NCBI GenBank assembly: GCA_038380795.1 | Contig: CM076279.1 | Span: 511,001 to 575,000 of the forward strand | DNA length: 64,000 bases | Source: Pyrocephalus nanus | Taxonomy: Eukaryota; Chordata; Aves; Passeriformes; Tyrannidae | Direction of reading: 5' to 3' | The notes under the pieces: generated by a model | The model's input: the letters and a program-made list of their open reading frames with translations, nothing else | The model's database searches: none | Told to the model about the DNA's origin: nothing | Made by a program: the position numbers and the translations under genes | In this document: in pieces, positions 32,366 through 42,600 of the stretch | How the letters are laid out: the number at the start of each line of letters is the position of its first letter | Numbering within the stretch: position 1 is the stretch's first letter

Positions 32366-35300
32366 ATGGCGGAGGCGCCGGAGGGGCCCGGGCGGCGCGG
32401 GAAGAGGACGGGAACCGAGGCCGGGGCCGGGGCAGAGGAGCCGGCCGAGGCGGAGCGGGCCGGGCGGCGGCGCCGGAGGTGGATGGGGGGGCCGGGGCCG
32501 CGATCGGGACCGGGGTCGGTGCTGTGATCAAGACTGGGACCCAGACCGGGGCCAGGCCGGGGACCGGGATGGGAATCGGAGCCAGGGTGGGGACCGGGAC
32601 TGGGAGCGGAATGGGGATGAGGACCAGGACCAGGATGGGGATTGGGACTGGGATAGGGATGGGGACCGGGATGGGGACCGGTGCCCGGGCTCGCGGGGCC
32701 CCGGAGGCGCTGACCGCGGTGCTGGTCCAGCCCGGCACTCACCCCCATCCCGGGGCAGCTTCCAGCCGGCGGCGGAGAGCCGGGGAACCACCGTCCTGCA
32801 CGACACCATCAATGACCGCCCGCAGCCCCTGCCAGGTGAGGCACCGTGAGAGGGGCCCGCTGCTCCGCTGGGGCCGTGCCGGTGCCGAGCTGCACAGGCA
32901 GTGCTCCTTGCTGACCCTGTCCCCTGTCTCCCCACCGTCCCCAGCGAGGTACTTCGACACAAAGACGACGGAGCCCATCAGCTTCTTCTTGTCCGGCCTG
33001 GAGGAGCTGCTGGCCTGGCAGCCCAACATCAATGACGAATTCAACATCTCGGCCGTGCCGCTGGCCAAGCGCCAGCCCCCACTCCACAGCAGGAGGCCCC
33101 GGACGCTGGTGTGCCATGACATGCGTGGCGGGTACCTGGAGGACAGGTACATGCTGGGTGGAGGGCAGATGTGGCAGCAGGGCTTGATTTTTCAAACCCC
33201 AAACCACTTCTGTTTCTGGATGATGTGTTTCCTTCTGGCTCAGCCACAGGTGGGCAGGGATGGGATGGGATGGGGCATTTGGCTCTTGGTGCCAGTGCTC
33301 GGCAACCTTGCTCAGGCTGGGATGTTCAGGGCTGGCTCAGTGCCACAGCTGTACGCAGCTCTCAGGTATGAGTCAGGCTCCTACCCAGCCCCACAGCATC
33401 TGCCAGCGTCCTTCCTGCACTGCCCAACCCTCTTCCCTCTCTGCAGGTTCATCCAGGGCTCGGCCACACGCAACCCCTATGTTTTCTACCACTGGCGCTA
33501 CATCGACATCTTCGTCTACTTCAGCCACCACAATGTCACCATCCCGCCCGTGGTCTGGACCAACGCGGCGCACCGGAACGGTGTCCCCGTGCTGGGTGAG
33601 GGCAGGGCTGAGCCTGGGGCAGCCCCAGGCATGCAGTGGGTTCACTGGGGCGTGAGGCTGACACTGCCCTTGCTGTCTCCCCAGGCACGTTCATCACGGA
33701 GTGGACGGACGGGGAGAAGCTGTGTGAGGCGTTCCTGGCCGGCGGGGAGGAGGCTTACGGTGCCGTGGCCGAGCAGCTCGCCCGCATCGCCCAGCACTAC
33801 CGCTTCGATGGCTGGCTGGTCAACATAGAGAACACACTGAGCGTAAGCCATGGTGGCCCTGCTCCCCTCCCTGCCTTCCCCCTGCTCCCCTCCCTGCCTT
33901 CCCCCTGCTCCCCTCCCTGCCTTCCCCCTGCTCCTCTCCCTGCCTTCCCCCTGCTCCTCTCCCTGCCTTCCCCCTGCTCCTCTCCCTGCCTTCCCCCTGC
34001 TCACCTCCCTGCCTTCCCCCTGCTCCCCTCCCTGCCTTCCCCCTGCTCCCCTCCCTGCCTTCCCCCTTCTCCCCTCCCTGCCTTCATACTGCACCCACAG
34101 GGAGCCCCCCATCCCATACCCTTCACCCACATCTCCTTGCTCTCTCTCCTGCCAGGCAGCAGCAGTGGGGAACCTGCCCTCCTTCCTGCGGGACCTCACG
34201 GCACGGGTGCACAGCGCTGTGCCAGGGGGGCTGGTGATCTGGTACGACAGCGTCCTGAAAGACGGCGCACTGAGGTGGCAGAACGAGCTGAATGAGGAGA
34301 ATAGGTGAGGTTGGCAAAATTGGCCCTGGGTGGGGGGCATGAGCCCACCCCAAAGCCTGTGCAGGAGTGGTCAGGGCATGACCTTTGCAGCCCTCGGTGG
34401 GGAGGGGGGGTGACAGCCACAGCAACTGTCCTGCCACCCTGACCCTTATCCCCAGGGTGTTCTTTGATGCCTGTGATGGGCTGTTCACCAACTACAACTG
34501 GAAGGAGGAGCAGCTGGAGCACACGCTCAGGCTGGCTGGGCCACGCCACGCCGATGTTTATGTTGGTGTTGATGTCTTTGCCCGCGGGGACGTGATAGGT
34601 GGTGGCTTCGACACTGACAAGGTGGGTGTGACAGAGCTGGGCTAGAATAGGACCCTGGACTTCCCCCAGTGCAGGGCTCTGAGCTCCCATCAATGGCTGT
34701 GCCATGACCTGTTGGGCTGCTTACCTGGGGATGAACTGGTGAGGAGTGGGGGATCCCACAGATCCTGGAGATGCATGGAGAGGGAGCTGGGAGTTCCCCG
34801 AGCTTCCATCCCTGGAGAGGGAGATGCCACAGCACATTCCCACAGTGTCCTGCCCCACCACGGGGACAGTGGGACTAGGGGGAGCAGGGACAAGACAGGT
34901 GACAAAGTGACTACCTGGTCTGGCCTGTGCTGCTCACCACTCATCTCTGCAGTCCCTGCGCCTGATCCGCCAGCACAGCCTCTCCGCAGCCATCTTCGCT
35001 CCAGGGTGGGTCTATGAGCACCTGGGGGAGGAAAACTTCCTGCAGAACGAGAACAGGTGAGAGTGGCTCAGCAGGAGGTTGCTGGGCCAGGAGGACTGTG
35101 GGGTGGCAGGAACAGGGCTGCCAGGCCCCCGAGGCTGCCAGGGCACTGTAAGTGGGACACTGTCTGCTGGCCAGGAGCCGGCTGGTCCCACTCTGTCCCA
35201 ACAGACACGATGCCCCAGGCCATGCAGGGCAGCGACTACAGCGGGGGCCTCTGCCCTGACACCCACTTTTGCCTCCAGGTTCTGGGCTTTGCTGGCTGAG

Positions 35301-36958
35301 TATTTGCCCACACACAGCATCTGCACGCTGCCCCTCGCCACCTCCTTCAGCCTGGGCATGGGCACCAGCAGGTTCCTGGATGGGAAGGTGGGTGCAGGGT
35401 GATGGCTCTGGTCTGGCTGGACTGGGTTGGGAGGGCCAGTGGGTCCCTGCTCTTGGGTCCCCCAGCCCAGCTCTCCCTGTGCTGTAGGATGAAGAGTCTG
35501 GGCCCTGGTATGACCTGAGCCTGCAGGAGATCCAGCCCCTGTACCCGGAGCAGCAGGGCAGGCTGAGCACCAGCTGCTGCCTGCAGGATGCCTGGTGTGG
35601 GGGCAGCTCCCTGCGGCTGCAGGGGACCATTCCCCCCGGCGAGGAGCGTGTGGCCATCCGGTGAGTTGGGGCAAAGCCCTTTGCCCCCTCCTCAGCACCG
35701 GGCTGGCACCATATTGGCACAGCACAGCCAGCGTGGCCCAAGCTGTGTGGCCCCAGGGCCTCATGGCGAGAGAGCTGGGGCTCTGCCCACACTGCCCAGC
35801 ACACCTAACCCAATGCATCTTTGTTTTTCTCTTTGTCTCTCTCTCTCTCTCTCTCTCTCTGGGTGGATTTGGGGTCATCAGCCTCTTCTCTTTGCAGATG
35901 CCGGCACCCCCCAAGCTCTTCCTGACCCTGCTCTACAAGCTGGAGGGGCTGCAGCCCGATGATTTTGTGGTGGCGCTGGAGGTCACCACCTGGGACTCGG
36001 GGACCTGCCTTGAGGGCAACCCCACCTCCCTGCCTGGTGAGGGCCCTGTCCCGCCACGCTCTCTGCAGAGAGCACCCTCTGTGGGGCACGGGACCAGCTC
36101 AGTCCCTCGGCCCCTGACCTGTCCTCCTCTTGCAGAGCCCAATGGCCGGCACTACCCCCGGTTCCTCCCGGCTCCTCCGCCTGGACTTGCCAAGCTGCTT
36201 GCCGCCTGCCACCGTGGCTCCCATGGCTGGACCAGCCGGTGAGTGCCCTACCTGCATCCTGTCCCCGCAGGCAGGCGTGAGACACCGTGGCTCCCTGGTA
36301 CCATTCCCGCTCTGCCCCTTCCCTCTCAGGTGCTATGAGCTGGAGCTGCAGGACTGCAGCCTGCGAGACCTCTCCGTGATTGTGTCCCGCCAGCAGCCCA
36401 GCCCGCAGGAGACATCCTTCACCTGCCTCCTTGGGGAGGTCCGGGTGAGTGCCTGCCGCTGTCAGCTGGAGCCACCTGCCCCGATGCCACCCTTGTTCTG
36501 GGAGGGTGGGAGGGTGCCTGGTGGTCCTTGCCAGCCCTGTGGTTCCCTCACAGGTGCTGGACACAGCCAGCGTGGCGGCTTCTCCGCCTCAGGTGCACAG
36601 TGTGACAGCCTCGCAGCTCTGGTGGCAGGAGGGCCCTGAGCCCGAGGAGCTCTCCCTCAGCCTCACCCTGCGCTGGTCCTTCCCGCCTGGCCGTGCCGGA
36701 TGCTTCCGTGTCCTGAGCCAGGGTGCCCGGTGCCGCCGGGGCCAGACGGCGCCGCAGCTGCTGGGGCTGGCGCAGGGCTGCCTGTTCCGTGCCGTGGGGG
36801 TGCCGGTGCCGCGGCCGATGCCCGGGCAGTCCTGCCGGCTGGAGCTGCTGGTGGAGCCGGTGCTGCGGGATGAGCTGCCCGTGGACCCCGACCGCTGGGG
36901 CCGCCTCGTGCTGGTCTATTCTGCACCAGGCAGCGGCACCAGCTCAGACGGGCATTAA
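32366..36958 (+). CDS. ENGASE: Cytosolic endo-beta-N-acetylglucosaminidase (GH85)
   Basis: Cleaves the chitobiose core of free N-glycans and misfolded glycoproteins in the cytosol, working alongside NGLY1. Exons: 32366-32478, 32759-32835, 32945-33146, 33447-33595, 33685-33842, 34156-34304, 34456-34621, 34953-35056, 35279-35387, 35488-35660, 35882-36036, 36136-36238, 36330-36444, 36554-36958. Phases fit throughout: 2178 nt, 725 aa (human 743). No signal peptide, consistent with cytosolic location; the N terminus is Arg/Glu-rich. The GH85 TIM barrel covers about residues 65-400 (RTLVCHDMRGGYLEDR, YVFYHWRYIDIFVYFSHH, FITEW). The catalytic pair Asn227 and Glu229 sits in FDGWLVNIENTLS, followed by GLVIWYDSV, FFDACDGLFTNYNW and YVGVDVFARGDV. 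A beta-sandwich C-terminal half follows. Exon 1 is the least conserved part; its donor at 32478 was chosen by phase. Confidence 0.95.
32497..32700. repeat. Minisatellite in ENGASE intron 1
   Basis: Diverged GGGAYNGGGAYN-type repeats (units such as GGGACTGGGATGGGGACCGG) fill most of intron 1. The array happens to stay open in several frames, creating spurious long ORFs through the exon 1-2 region. Confidence 0.8.
33858..34086. repeat. Minisatellite in ENGASE intron 5, 23-bp unit, about 10 copies
   Basis: CTGCTCCCCTCCCTGCCTTC-type units with a 23-bp period fill nearly the whole intron between the exon 5 donor (33843) and the exon 6 acceptor (34155). Copies differ mainly by single C/T or A changes. 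The array is pure pyrimidine-rich on the transcribed sense strand. Confidence 0.92.
35836..35861 (+). repeat. (CT)n tract serving as polypyrimidine tract of ENGASE exon 11
   Basis: About 13 CT dinucleotides lie 20 bp upstream of the exon 11 acceptor (ATCAG/CCTCTTC, exon from 35882). Confidence 0.85.
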
Positions 36959-36959
36959 A
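36954..36959 (+). promoter_or_regulatory. ENGASE: ENGASE poly(A) signal overlapping the stop codon
   Basis: ATTAAA occupies 36954-36959 and contains the TAA stop (36956-36958). GU-rich sequence (GTGGTGCAGCCTGTGTCGTG) follows from about 36966, as expected of a downstream element. The implied 3' UTR is only 10-25 nt. Confidence 0.55.
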
Positions 36960-36989
36960 GCAACCGTGGTGCAGCCTGTGTCGTGTTTC

Positions 36990-37594
36990 CTCCATGTGGT
37001 GGGTGGGCTGCGGGTGGGGGACACCAATGGTGGAGGCTGCATTTCATCCCCCTGGGTAGGTGGGTCTCTCTTCTCACAACCTGTGGTTGTGCTCAGCCCT
37101 CACCGTGGGCCCTCTGGGTGCTGACCAGGGCCCTGTGATGGGCTGGCAGGGACACCCCAGCTCCTGCAGCCCTCACTGCCTGCAAACTGTTTATCCACAG
37201 GATGGGGCTACCTGTCCCAAGAGCCCCAAGCCCCACACCCACTCCCCTCAGGGCCCAGCCCAGTGGGGAGCTGCCAGCAGGGCTGGCCACTGTGCCCATC
37301 ACCGTGGACCCAGCCCGATGCCATCAGCCTGTGCTGCCTCCCCTGAGCATCTTCTGAGGAGGAGAGAGAATTTATAGCAGCAATTATTTTCTCACAGTCT
37401 GGTGAGCAAGCAATTAGCAGGCAAGAGCAGGCGAGCTCGCCCACAGTGGGGTCCCCAGGCACACACCCTCTGTGCACCGGTCCCGTCCCCAAACAATGCG
37501 GGCTCCGATCAGGGTCATCAGTGTCAGTGGTCAGGCAGGAACGCGCTCAGGAACGAATTAGGCCCCTGCACCCCAGTCAAAACCTGAGTCACCC
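36990..37594. other. Spacer between convergent ENGASE and RBFOX3
   Basis: About 600 bp with no gene. It contains an AT-richer block at about 37345-37430 (GAATTTATAGCAGCAATTATTTTC). Confidence 0.5.
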
Positions 37595-37618
37595 TGGTTG
37601 AAGAAAGAAATCTTTATT

Positions 37619-37682
37619 AATAATTTCAATAATAATAATAATAATAATAATCCTTGTAATAATAATAATAATAATAATAATA
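37619..37682. repeat. (AAT)n microsatellite
   Basis: Two blocks of AAT trinucleotides (about 8 each) are separated by CCTTGT. They lie within the presumed RBFOX3 3' UTR, between its two AATAAA signals. Confidence 0.9.
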
Positions 37683-38765
37683 CTGTTTATTAGAATGGTC
37701 ACACCTTTAAGCATACAGGATGGGCCGGCGCCAGCCCGCGCGCCGGGGCGGCGCAGGGTGCTGTAAGGGAGAAGCCAGTACAGCGATGGACGGAGCTTTG
37801 TACACGGGCGGGCGGGGGCTGGGGCTATGTACACCGGGAATAGAAAAGGGGGAGCTCGTCGCTGGGGTGTCAGGGGCGTCTGCAGACTATAAAGTGAGGT
37901 TTGAGGAGTGGCAGAGCCACGCGGGTGGGGAGCAGGGGGCTGAGTGTGAAGCCGCCCGTGGGACGGGGCTGCACCCCAGGGTGGGCTCCACCCCAGGGTG
38001 GGCTCCACAGCACCCCGTGCCATCAGGCACCAGAGCCAGCGTGCCAGCGGCTGCAGTCCGACCCCGGGGCTCGGGCAGGTCTCCATGGGTGATGCAGCGG
38101 CTGAGACTCCACACCCACGGCTGGGGGGTCCCGCTGCCTCGAGCAGGGTGGCTGTGAGCACGACCCACACTGCGGAGCAGGAGGGAGCAGGAGCAGGATC
38201 GGGGCAGTCCCTGGCCCAGTGTTGGTCAGGGCTGCTCCGGGCAGGGCGGGAGCATGGGGTGTCAGGGACAGAGGGAGGGGAAGGGGTCGCAAGCGAGTTG
38301 CAAGCTCCTCTTAACAAAAATTCCCTTTAAAAGGCAGAGGCTTGTCCCCTGCAACGCCTCAGCACCGCGGCTGCGCCGCCGCCCCAGTTCCGCACTGGAG
38401 CCGAGGCCACGCACACTTGACACGCTCATGGCCGGCACGCCGGGTCTCGGGCAGCACAAAGCTGGGTCTCCACCCTGTCACCCAGTCCCCCGAGCCAGGC
38501 AGGGGTGCAACGCTCTGCCGGCACCCCCAGCGCTGCCACACCGGGGAAAGGAAGACGTGGTGCCCAAGCCCTGCGCCTGGGCGGCTGAGGGCCCCGTGGA
38601 CCCCCACGGACCCCCATGCTGGCTCCCTCCCTGCGGGGCTGTGGGCCGGGGCGCAGCGGGTCCCTCCGGCGCGTCCGGCCGCCGGTGCTCGCCACGGCTC
38701 CTCCGGGACTTGCTCGCTCGGTGCGTGTGGACAGTTTGGGACTCACTTGGCTGCTTCCGCTTGGC

Positions 38766-38846
38766 TTTGTTTTTCTTTTTTTGTTGCTTTGCTTTTAATT
38801 TTTTTGTTTTGGGTTTTTTTGTGTGTGTGTGTGTGTTTTTTTGCCC
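38766..38846. repeat. T-rich tract with (GT)n microsatellite
   Basis: Poly-T runs flank about nine GT dinucleotides at 38820-38838. On the RBFOX3 transcript this reads as A-rich with (AC)n. Confidence 0.85.
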
Positions 38847-39571
38847 TTCCTGGTCCCAGAAGGAAACAGCCGTGGGTTCACTACAACAGAAACAAGAGAG
38901 GCAGGTCTTGCTGGAGCAGCCTGGCCGAGCCACTGGCCAGGGGGGACACAGGCACCAACCTGGCCCCCCGAGCCCACACAGCCAGCCCAGCCTCATGCAC
39001 TCAGCTCTGCAGAGCAGCACAGTTAGCCCAAAGAAGTGCTATTGCCCGGGGGTGCCTTAGGGTCCTGCGCCTTCCCCAACCCCATCTGTCTCCAGAGCTG
39101 TCAGCAGCCCCCGCCAGCTCCTCTCTCTCCTATGGGGGCAGAGGGGCTGCTTGGGAGCTGCCACCGCCCCATGCCCCAGCACCTCGGGCCAAGCACCCCT
39201 GTGGGCCGAGCACCCCAGTGGGCTGAGCATCCCCTCCTGCCTCACAGGGGGACGAGCCCTCTGCACTCCAGCCAGGGCAGTGTCTGTGGGGGGACCCTGC
39301 ACCCCGGCTCTGGGAATGGGGCACCACTGGGGCCGAGGGCTGGCCCCGTTCCCCGCGGTCCCCGGGGTGGGCAGACGGAGCAGGAGAGGTGCGTGGCGGC
39401 GGGACGGAGCGGCTGAGGTAACCCTACAGGTGTGGGGTGCCCGGCGCCAGCCCCGGCCGCCCAGGCAGCGCCCGCGGGTCCTCCGCAGGCTCGGCCTCGG
39501 CTCTGTCTGCCTGGTTTGGTTTGGTGCTAGTGAGCATCGGGGGCAGTGGTGGGGGGGCTGGGTCTGTCTTG

Positions 39572-39616
39572 CTAGTAGGGAGTGAAGCGGCTGTACCCTC
39601 CTCGGTATAGACTAGC
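39572..39616 (-). CDS. RBFOX3: RBFOX3 terminal coding exon
   Basis: A 45-nt coding end, [14 protein letters not shown] plus stop, joined in phase to the exon ending YSIGTM. This is the Fox-1-type C terminus that carries the nuclear-localisation function in the family. The acceptor TGTTGCAG lies in one arm of an inverted repeat (39623-39638 with 40046-40061). Confidence 0.88.
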   Translation of the reverse strand, partial: ASLYRGGYSRFTPY

Positions 39617-42600
39617 CTGCAACATCAAAGATGAAAAAAAAAGCCAATCAGTATTTGGAGAGAGGCAAAGCCCAGATGTTCCCTTCTTTCCTTTTTTCTT
39701 TTCTTTTTTTTTTTTTTTTTTTTTTCCTCTTTCAACTGATAACAAATTGCTGCTGTTCTTGCAACATGAGGATTGGGCAAGGCCAGGGTGCCCAGTGCTG
39801 CCCAGGCTCTGTTGTGGCCACAGATACTGCCCTGGGGCCAGAGGCTGTCATGTGCCCCAGCCATGGCACTGCCACAATGTGCCTGAGGAGCCTGTCCCCA
39901 TCCCTGCTGTGGCACGGGGTTGGAAACCACCAGGATGGAGTGCCCACGGCCCCTCACTGGTGGCTGCCTGGGGCTGGGGGTGCCAAGCGAGTAAAAAAAG
40001 GCAGAGAAAGGTGGGTTGGCTTTGAGATGCCACCCGTAAGTGAGATTTTTCATCTTTGATGCTGTCAGAGCTAGCCAAGAGCTGTGGCACATGGTGAGCT
40101 GCAGTGCTCCCTGTGTGTGGCTCTACATGGGGGCCTGGGGACGATGCCCTGTACTGGGATGAGAGTGGGGGTCCCAGACACCAGGCAGGGCCCTGGGACA
40201 TTGACCAGGCAGCTGGCACGGGGGGCAGCCAAGCCCCCAGGAAGCAGAGTGCGTGGGCAGGACTGTGCAGGGTGTGAGGGGTGCATGGAGCAGAGGTGCA
40301 GGGTGGGGGGCTCCTCTCCTGCAGACAGAGCCAGGCAGGGGCTGTCCCCGCTCCCCTCCCACAGTCCCCGTGTGTGGGGGTGCCCATGTCCTGCAGGCTG
40401 CCCGGCTGCCGTGCTGCCCCCTCCCCGGGCTGGCTGAAGCCCCCTGGATGCAGAGGAAGGCCGAGGGGCTGCTCTTACCATGGTGCCGATGCTGTACGTG
40501 GCGGCGGGGCCGATGGTGTGGTGGTAGGGGTCTGCTGCTGCGTACACTCTGCCGTAACTAGGAGCAAACACAGTGGTGGGCGTTAGTCACAAGAGTGGGG
40601 GTCCTGTCTCCCCTTGGAGCCCCCCTGCCCAGCTGTGCCTGGGAGCCCCCCGGAATCCCCCTGATCCCCCCCCCAGTGGTGCCAGCCCTTTCCAGTCCCA
40701 GCTCTGAGGGAAGCGCAGGGGTCCCAGTTTGCAGGACACCCTCCCCGTGCCTGACTGTGCCCATCCTGCAGAGCACAGAGGCTGGGGGTGTCAGAGTGGG
40801 CAGTGCAGGGGGTGACACGGGGCTCCCCTCAGCGTGGCGGTGCTTACCTGTCGCTGTACGCTGCCGCTGCTGCCGCGGGCTGGGCGTACCTGTAGGCAGC
40901 ATAGCCCCCCTGCAGGGAGGAGAGACTGGTCAGGGGGCAGCACCCACGATGGGGGGCACTGGGGTGAGGGCAGCTGGGTGACCCACTGCACTGCACATAG
41001 CAGTGGTGAGGCCTGTGGGGAGCCAGTGCTGGTGCCACTGGGCATGCAGCAGCCTCATTACCAATCCCCAGGGGCTTTCACAAACATTAACCTTAAAAAA
41101 TTAAATTTCAGAGGAGAGAATGTCACCTCCCCACTCGCTTTAATGAGGTGTCAGGTTAGGTAAATCCTTCAGCAACCGCCTGAAATATTGCCACTGGCTC
41201 CTCAGACACAGAGGTTAAACGTGGGTGTAAGGCACTGACACCGTAAATCCCACGTGGTGGTGCTGGCCCTGCGAGGGGTCTGGCGGGCACAGGACAGGGC
41301 ACAGGACCCTGTGCAGCACCACCCAGATCGCTCCAGAGGAGCCACACTCTGTTCATGCTCTGCCTCCCAGGAAAAGGGGCTGGCAGGGGCAGAGGGGACC
41401 ATGGAGATGCCCAGTGCTGCCTGCTCCCTGCCCTGGCACAGGGTCCCCGTCATGGCCCAGCCCTGGGCACAGTGTCACTTACATAGATCTCAGCTCCGTA
41501 GAACCCGTCCTGGTAGACGACCCTGGAAATGAGGTGGAGGTGTCACAGCCTGGCCAATGTCCCCAGACAAGGGGAGCAGAATGAGGGTGGTGAACAAGGG
41601 GAGCTGCCTCAGCAGCGCAGCTGAGGGGTGAGGCCCCTGAGGACATGTCCGGGCTGGGACTCTGGACAGGGACCCAGGGATGGGTGGAGGGCATGGCCCA
41701 GGGCCCCAGGAGTGCCAAGGGGATGGAGGAGTCTGGAGCATGGCAGCTGCTGGGAACAGCTGAGCAGCTGCAGATGGCCATGGCCATGTCTGTGCCCAAT
41801 GTCAGCACAGCCGTGTGTGCCAGGAGAGGGTTTCCACTAAACCAACCACCCTGGCTGGAATAACATCCCGTGCCTTGGGGCACTGGAGGCTGGTGAGTGC
41901 GTGGGTCACCCTGAGGGCAGCAGCCTGGGGGCTGCAGGGAGTGCATGGCCAAGCAAGTGCTGTGGGAGCTGCAGCCCGTTCCCGATGTGTCAGAGACCGG
42001 TGACACTGCTGCAGACCCGGAGCAGTGTGGCAGCACCCGCCCCCCGCCCCGAGCAGGGCCCCCATCGCGGCTACTCACGCGCCGTAGGTGGGGATGGGAG
42101 GCGGTGGTGGTGCAGCTCGGAAGGTGTTGTAGACGGCGCGTCCCCGTCCCCGTAGGTGTGCCCCTCGGTAGGCCACGGCTGTCCCCGTGGTGGGGTATGG
42201 GAACCCTGTTACTGTGGGAGGAGGGGACACACGTGGGCTTTCCACAGCAGGTCTGCAGAGCTGCAGCGGGGCACCCATGACAGAGCCCCCCTCTGCACCC
42301 CCGGCCTGTCAGGGACATGGCCCTGTGGGGACACTGGGCAAGGGGATGGGATGGGATGGGATGGGATGGGATGGGATGGGATGGGGGGAACAGTCCTGGC
42401 AAAGGCACAGGACAGGGAGAGGGACTGGGGGCTGCTTGCTGTGCTGAACAGTGGCAAGGTTGGACACAATGCAGAGCTGACGTTTGGGGGGCAGGGATGG
42501 CTGCAACCTGGTATTACCTGCGTAGAATTCGGGGCCATAGACTGCTCCCACCACTGGGTTCAGCTTCCAGCCTGTGGGCAGAGAGAGCCAGTGAGGACAG

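Larger units (their letters stand above)
37595..39571 (-). other. RBFOX3: RBFOX3 3' UTR (predicted)
   Basis: From the RBFOX3 stop (39572-39574) the minus strand runs about 1.9 kb to two AATAAA signals at 37686-37691 and 37613-37618, with an (ATT)n microsatellite between them. The UTR includes a long T-rich/(GT)n stretch at about 38765-38845 (A-rich on the transcript). No reading frame of note interrupts it. Confidence 0.55.

Noticed and set aside
32103..32849. 248-codon plus-strand frame rich in Arg-Asp repeats, and a 502-codon frame from 32320, through ENGASE exons 1-2
   Set aside because: The Arg-Asp stretch is the intron 1 minisatellite read through. ENGASE phase requires splicing 32478 to 32759, so only short parts of these frames are coding.
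42342..42386. (GGGAT)n considered as interstitial telomeric repeat
   Set aside because: The vertebrate telomere unit is TTAGGG; this is a simple pentanucleotide repeat.
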